Shown here one piece after another: positions 61,061 through 64,000 of a stretch of 64,000 bases of DNA (positions are counted from its first letter, which is position 1; each line of letters opens with the position of its first letter). This DNA comes from Paraburkholderia flava. GTDB lineage: Bacteria > Pseudomonadota > Gammaproteobacteria > Burkholderiales > Burkholderiaceae. The translations under genes were made by a program, and so were the position numbers. The DNA lies in assembly GCF_004359985.1 (NCBI RefSeq), contig NZ_SMRO01000001.1:1302001-1366000 (forward strand), written 5' to 3'. The notes beneath the pieces were generated by a model. The model did no database searches. It saw nothing but the letters and a program-made list of their open reading frames with translations, and was not told the origin of the DNA.

Positions 61061-63373
61061 CTAGAACGACGTCCCAATCTGGAACTGGAACTTCTGATAC
61101 TGATCGCCCGCGTGACGAACGACCGGGAAACCGATATCGAGCTTCAGCGGCCCGATCGGTGAGATCCATTCGAGGCCCACACCGTAGCTGTAGCGCAGCC
61201 CGTTCGCGCCGGTGCTGCTACTGCCTTCGCTGCCCCACACGTTACCGCCGTCGAGGAACGAGAACACGCGCAGCGTGCGATCGTAGCCGGTGCCCGGCAG
61301 CGGGAACGTCACTTCAACGTTCCCGACGATCATTCTCGAGCCGCCGATCGGATCGCCCGTGCTGGTATCGCGCGGCCCGAGCGAACCCGACTCATAGCCG
61401 CGCACCGAACCGATCCCGCCCGCGTAGTAGTTCTTGAAGATCGGATACGGCTTGCCGTCGAGCCCGTTGCCGTAGCCCGCCTGGAAATTCAGCCCGAGCA
61501 CGAAGCCGCGCGCGAACGAGTAATAGTATTGCGACTGCACGTCGGCCTTGTAATACGGCGTGGTGCCGAGCGGCGTGCCGTACTCCGCGTTGGCCTGCGC
61601 GAAGTAACCGCGACTCGGCACGAGCGCGCTGTCGCGCGCGTCGCGCGACCAGCCCACCGTCAGCGGAATGTTGTTCGACACGCGGCCGAACTGGCTCACG
61701 TAATCCTTGTAGCTTTGCGGCGTCGCCGAGTCGGTGTCGATGCGATCCTGTTCGATCCCGGTGCCGAAGTACACCATGTCGTTTTCCGAGAACGGAATGC
61801 CGAACTTCAGATCGGCGCCGAGCGACACGATCCGGAAACTCGAATCGCTCGAGTAGTACAACGGCTCCGTCGTGCGCCAGTAGACGTCGGTGATGCGCTT
61901 GATGCCGTCGATCGTGAAGTACGGGTCCACCTGCGTGACGCTCAGCGTGCGCGCCGTCGTCGATGTGTTCACGTTGACCGACAGGCTCGTGCCGGAGCCG
62001 AACACGTTGTCCTGCGACACGCCCGCAGAAATGATCGGCCCTTCGCCGGACCCATAACCTAAGCCGAGCGAAATCGAACCGGTCGGCTTCTCGGTCACCT
62101 TGATGTCGACGTCGACTTCATCGGGCGTGCCTTCGACAGGCACTGTCGTCACATCGACGTCGGTGAAGTAACCCAGGCGATTGATCCGGTCTTTCGACAG
62201 CGCGAGCCGCGTCGAGTCGAACCACGCGCCCTCGAACTGACGCATCTCGCGGCGCACGACTTCGTCGCGCGTCCGCGTGTTGCCTTCGATGTTCACGCGC
62301 CGCACGTACACGCGTTTGCTCGGATCGATTTGCAGCGTCAGCGCGACCTTGTGATGCACCTGATCGATGTCGGGCACCGCGTTCACGGTCGCGAATGCGT
62401 AGCCATATTCGCCGAGCTTGTCGACGAGCGCCTTCGTCGCGGCCTTCAGTTTTTCCGCCGAGAAGCGTTCGCCTGCCTTGATCTTGACCAGCTTGTTCAG
62501 CTCGGCCTCGCGGTCGAGCAGATTGCCGGCAAGCTTCAGGCTGGAAATCGTGTACGGCTCGCCTTCATGCACCGTCACCGTCAGGTACATGTCCTTCTTG
62601 TCCGGCGACAGCGACACCTGCGTGGACTCGAAACTGAACTCGAGATAACCGCGATTCAGATAGTACGAGCGAACGTTTTCGAGGTCGCCGGTGAGCTTGT
62701 CCTTCGAATACAGATCGTTCTTCGTGTACCACGAGAACCAGTTCGGCGTGGACAGCTGCATTTCGTCGCGCAGCGTGTCCGTGCTGAACACCGTGTTGCC
62801 GATGAAGTTGACCTGACGGATCTTCGCGCTCGGCCCTTCGATTACCGCGAACAGGATCGCGATGCGGTTGCGGTCGATCGGCGTGATGGTCGTCGTGACT
62901 TCGGCTGCGTAATAGCCGCGCGTCAGGTACTGGCGTTTCAGCTCCTGCTCCGCGCGATCGACGAGCGCCTTGTCGTAATAGCGTCCTTGCGACAGACCGA
63001 CCGCGGTCAGCGCCTTAGTCAGGTTGTCCTTGTCGAACTCGTGAATGCCGGAAAAATCGATCGTGCCGATCGCCGGTCTTTCCTGCACCTGCACGATGAC
63101 GACATCGCCTTCGGTCGAGATCTTCACGTCGTTGAAGAAGCCCGTCTCATACAGCTTGCGGATCGCTTCGGAGGCCTTGTCGTCGGTGAAGGTATCACCC
63201 TGCTTGATCGGCAGATACGAAAACACCGTCGTCGGTTCGATGCGGCTCAAGCCTTCGATACGGATGTCGCGCACGACAAATGAATCCGCCGCATGCGCGG
63301 ATAGTGCGAACGTGCCTGCGCCCACCAGGGACAGGGCTTTGGCGCAGCGCGCCGAGAGAGTCTGAAACGTCAT
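61061..63373 (-). CDS. BamA-like outer-membrane assembly protein, orphan copy
   Basis: A 770-residue Omp85 protein. ATG 63373 (MTFQTLSARCAKALSLVGAG) begins a signal peptide cleaved near AHA-ADS; the upstream basic frame is rejected. Five POTRA domains cover about 30-425 (FVVRDIRIEGLSRIEPTTVFSYLP first; SKRVYVRRVNIEGNTRTRDEVVRRE last) and a 16-strand barrel about 430-770. The loop-6 motif is VRGYESGSLGPRD and the final strand ends FQFQIGTSF. Five POTRA domains point to BamA rather than TamA. It lacks the usual rseP, skp and lpxD neighbours, so it is probably a second copy. Confidence 0.9.
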   Translation of the reverse strand: MTFQTLSARCAKALSLVGAGTFALSAHAADSFVVRDIRIEGLSRIEPTTVFSYLPIKQGDTFTDDKASEAIRKLYETGFFNDVKISTEGDVVIVQVQERPAIGTIDFSGIHEFDKDNLTKALTAVGLSQGRYYDKALVDRAEQELKRQYLTRGYYAAEVTTTITPIDRNRIAILFAVIEGPSAKIRQVNFIGNTVFSTDTLRDEMQLSTPNWFSWYTKNDLYSKDKLTGDLENVRSYYLNRGYLEFSFESTQVSLSPDKKDMYLTVTVHEGEPYTISSLKLAGNLLDREAELNKLVKIKAGERFSAEKLKAATKALVDKLGEYGYAFATVNAVPDIDQVHHKVALTLQIDPSKRVYVRRVNIEGNTRTRDEVVRREMRQFEGAWFDSTRLALSKDRINRLGYFTDVDVTTVPVEGTPDEVDVDIKVTEKPTGSISLGLGYGSGEGPIISAGVSQDNVFGSGTSLSVNVNTSTTARTLSVTQVDPYFTIDGIKRITDVYWRTTEPLYYSSDSSFRIVSLGADLKFGIPFSENDMVYFGTGIEQDRIDTDSATPQSYKDYVSQFGRVSNNIPLTVGWSRDARDSALVPSRGYFAQANAEYGTPLGTTPYYKADVQSQYYYSFARGFVLGLNFQAGYGNGLDGKPYPIFKNYYAGGIGSVRGYESGSLGPRDTSTGDPIGGSRMIVGNVEVTFPLPGTGYDRTLRVFSFLDGGNVWGSEGSSSTGANGLRYSYGVGLEWISPIGPLKLDIGFPVVRHAGDQYQKFQFQIGTSF

Positions 63374-63470
63374 GCAGCGCAGTGAGAAAAGTAACGACGC
63401 AAGCACGCGAACGGCAAGCGTTCGCGTGGGCAACGCGGCACGGGCCGCGCGGAATCGGGTGTTCGCGTCG

Positions 63471-63869
63471 CTATTGCATGCGCACGCCCGCTGGTTTGTG
63501 CGGCTTCGCAAGACCGGTGCTCGCCGCGAGCACTTCGGTCAGATGCGTGGCCTGCGTCCGGTCGATGCGAAACGACAATTCCGCGCCGCCAGGCAGACGG
63601 AACGACAGCACGAGATGCCGCGCACTGCGCACGTCGCCGGCGACCTGCCATGCCTCGCACGGCATCGCAAACTTGCGGCTCTGCTGATGATGACGAATCC
63701 GCTCGGACCAGCCGATCGCATTCGCGAGCGCCGCAAGCAGTTCATGCATCACCGAGCAATGCAGCGCGATGCAGTCGGGCTGGTTGCTTTTCAGCATCAG
63801 GTACTGACCGTCCGCGGTGATTTCGAAACCGTTGAGCGAATCGATGGCGAGTGCGACTGGCGATGACAT
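63471..63869 (-). CDS. Conserved-looking small protein of unknown function
   Basis: A 132-residue protein. ATG 63869 (MSSPVALAIDSLNGFEITADGQYLMLKSNQ) has GGGAG 7 bases upstream and is preferred to the longer frame. It appears a compact alpha/beta protein without signal or membrane segment; HLVLSFRLPGGAELSFRIDRTQATHLTEVLAAS shows strand-helix alternation. It is on the same strand as the orphan bamA, 97 bases upstream of that gene. I do not recognise the family. Confidence 0.65.
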   Translation of the reverse strand: MSSPVALAIDSLNGFEITADGQYLMLKSNQPDCIALHCSVMHELLAALANAIGWSERIRHHQQSRKFAMPCEAWQVAGDVRSARHLVLSFRLPGGAELSFRIDRTQATHLTEVLAASTGLAKPHKPAGVRMQ

Positions 63870-63932
63870 AAGGACACTCCCGTTTCGATACCGACGTGCG
63901 AATGTAGGCACTATCCGCACGCGGATGTTTAC

Positions 63933-64000
63933 CTACGGATTACTGATTTTTTCTTTCACCCAGGTGAGGATTTCGTCGTGCATCGGGCACGCATTACGAG
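63933..64000 (-). CDS. C-terminal end of a gene entering from the right edge
   Basis: On the minus strand an open frame enters at the right edge and stops at TAG (63935-63933). Its last 22 codons read RNACPMHDEILTWVKEKISNP, a plausible soluble protein end. With so little sequence the family cannot be named and chance openness is possible. Confidence 0.35.
   Translation of the reverse strand, partial: RNACPMHDEILTWVKEKISNP

Noticed and set aside
1..64000. Mobile elements, CRISPR arrays, tRNA or rRNA genes
   Set aside because: No transposase or integrase frames, no regular repeat-spacer arrays, no cloverleaf sequences and no rRNA-like stretches were seen on either strand.

Overview
The window looks like a chromosomal stretch from a member of the Burkholderiaceae, most likely Paraburkholderia or a close relative. 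The base composition is GC-rich. The general porin, the phasin, the orphan BamA, the GMC/gluconate-dehydrogenase pair and the many LysR, MarR, MocR and IclR regulators are all typical of that group. I saw no tRNA, rRNA, CRISPR array, phage or insertion sequence. Genes are dense and the coding frames appear intact, so this reads as accessory metabolic chromosome rather than an island.

Layout. 1-5.5 kb: a LysR regulator, then a secreted cassette made of an alkaline-phosphatase-superfamily/LamG lipoprotein, a tiny lipoprotein and a Tat-exported phospholipase C. 5.6-7.5 kb: an HxlR regulator divergent from a FAH-family hydrolase/dehydratase. 7.5-12.3 kb: an iron locus with two small membrane proteins and a PepSY reductase-like protein converging on a TonB-dependent siderophore receptor. 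A Fur-box-like site lies at each outer end and a shared bidirectional terminator lies in the middle. 12.4-16.6 kb: a YdeP-type molybdopterin oxidoreductase, a divergent MocR regulator and a small winged-helix protein. 16.7-21.3 kb: BrkB/YihY, a general porin, a lone Anbu proteasome-like protease, and an HU-type protein with a Lys/Ala-rich N-terminal tail. 21.8-23.8 kb: a second MocR regulator divergent from an AhpD-like protein. 24.3-26.3 kb: a two-gene unit of a coiled-coil membrane protein and a membrane-anchored solute-binding protein fused to LysM.

26.4-37.9 kb: a secreted DUF3298-like protein, then a peptide-uptake region (POT permease, XRE-cupin regulator, OppABCDF, OprD-type porin). 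37.9-45.8 kb: an IclR regulator divergent from a tightly overlapping seven-gene operon. That operon encodes a PotABCD-type ABC transporter together with a three-subunit HcnABC-like FAD/[2Fe-2S] amine dehydrogenase. Palindromes of the form TTCC-N7-GGAA probably serve as IclR operators. 45.8-46.7 kb: a ketopantoate-reductase family protein.

46.9-53.5 kb: an EmrAB/NodT-type tripartite drug-efflux operon with two tandem MarR paralogues and a divergent MFS exporter. GTGC-N4-RCAC palindromes lie before emrA, marR1 and marR2. Both MarR proteins carry a Cys where OhrR has its peroxide-sensing Cys. 53.6-64 kb: a phasin, a large phospholipase-C-like protein with an extra N-terminal HExxE domain, an SH3 protein with a Gly/Pro/Arg tail, a ribbon-helix-helix protein, a GMC dehydrogenase with its Tat subunit, glyoxalase I, a BamA paralogue outside the usual bamA context, a small unknown protein, and the tail of one more gene at the right edge.

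The least conventional items are the metal-ligand-altered phosphatase-like lipoprotein, the LysM-fused solute-binding protein pair, the HExxE-phospholipase fusion, the lone Anbu and the thiol-bearing MarR pair with its shared operator.
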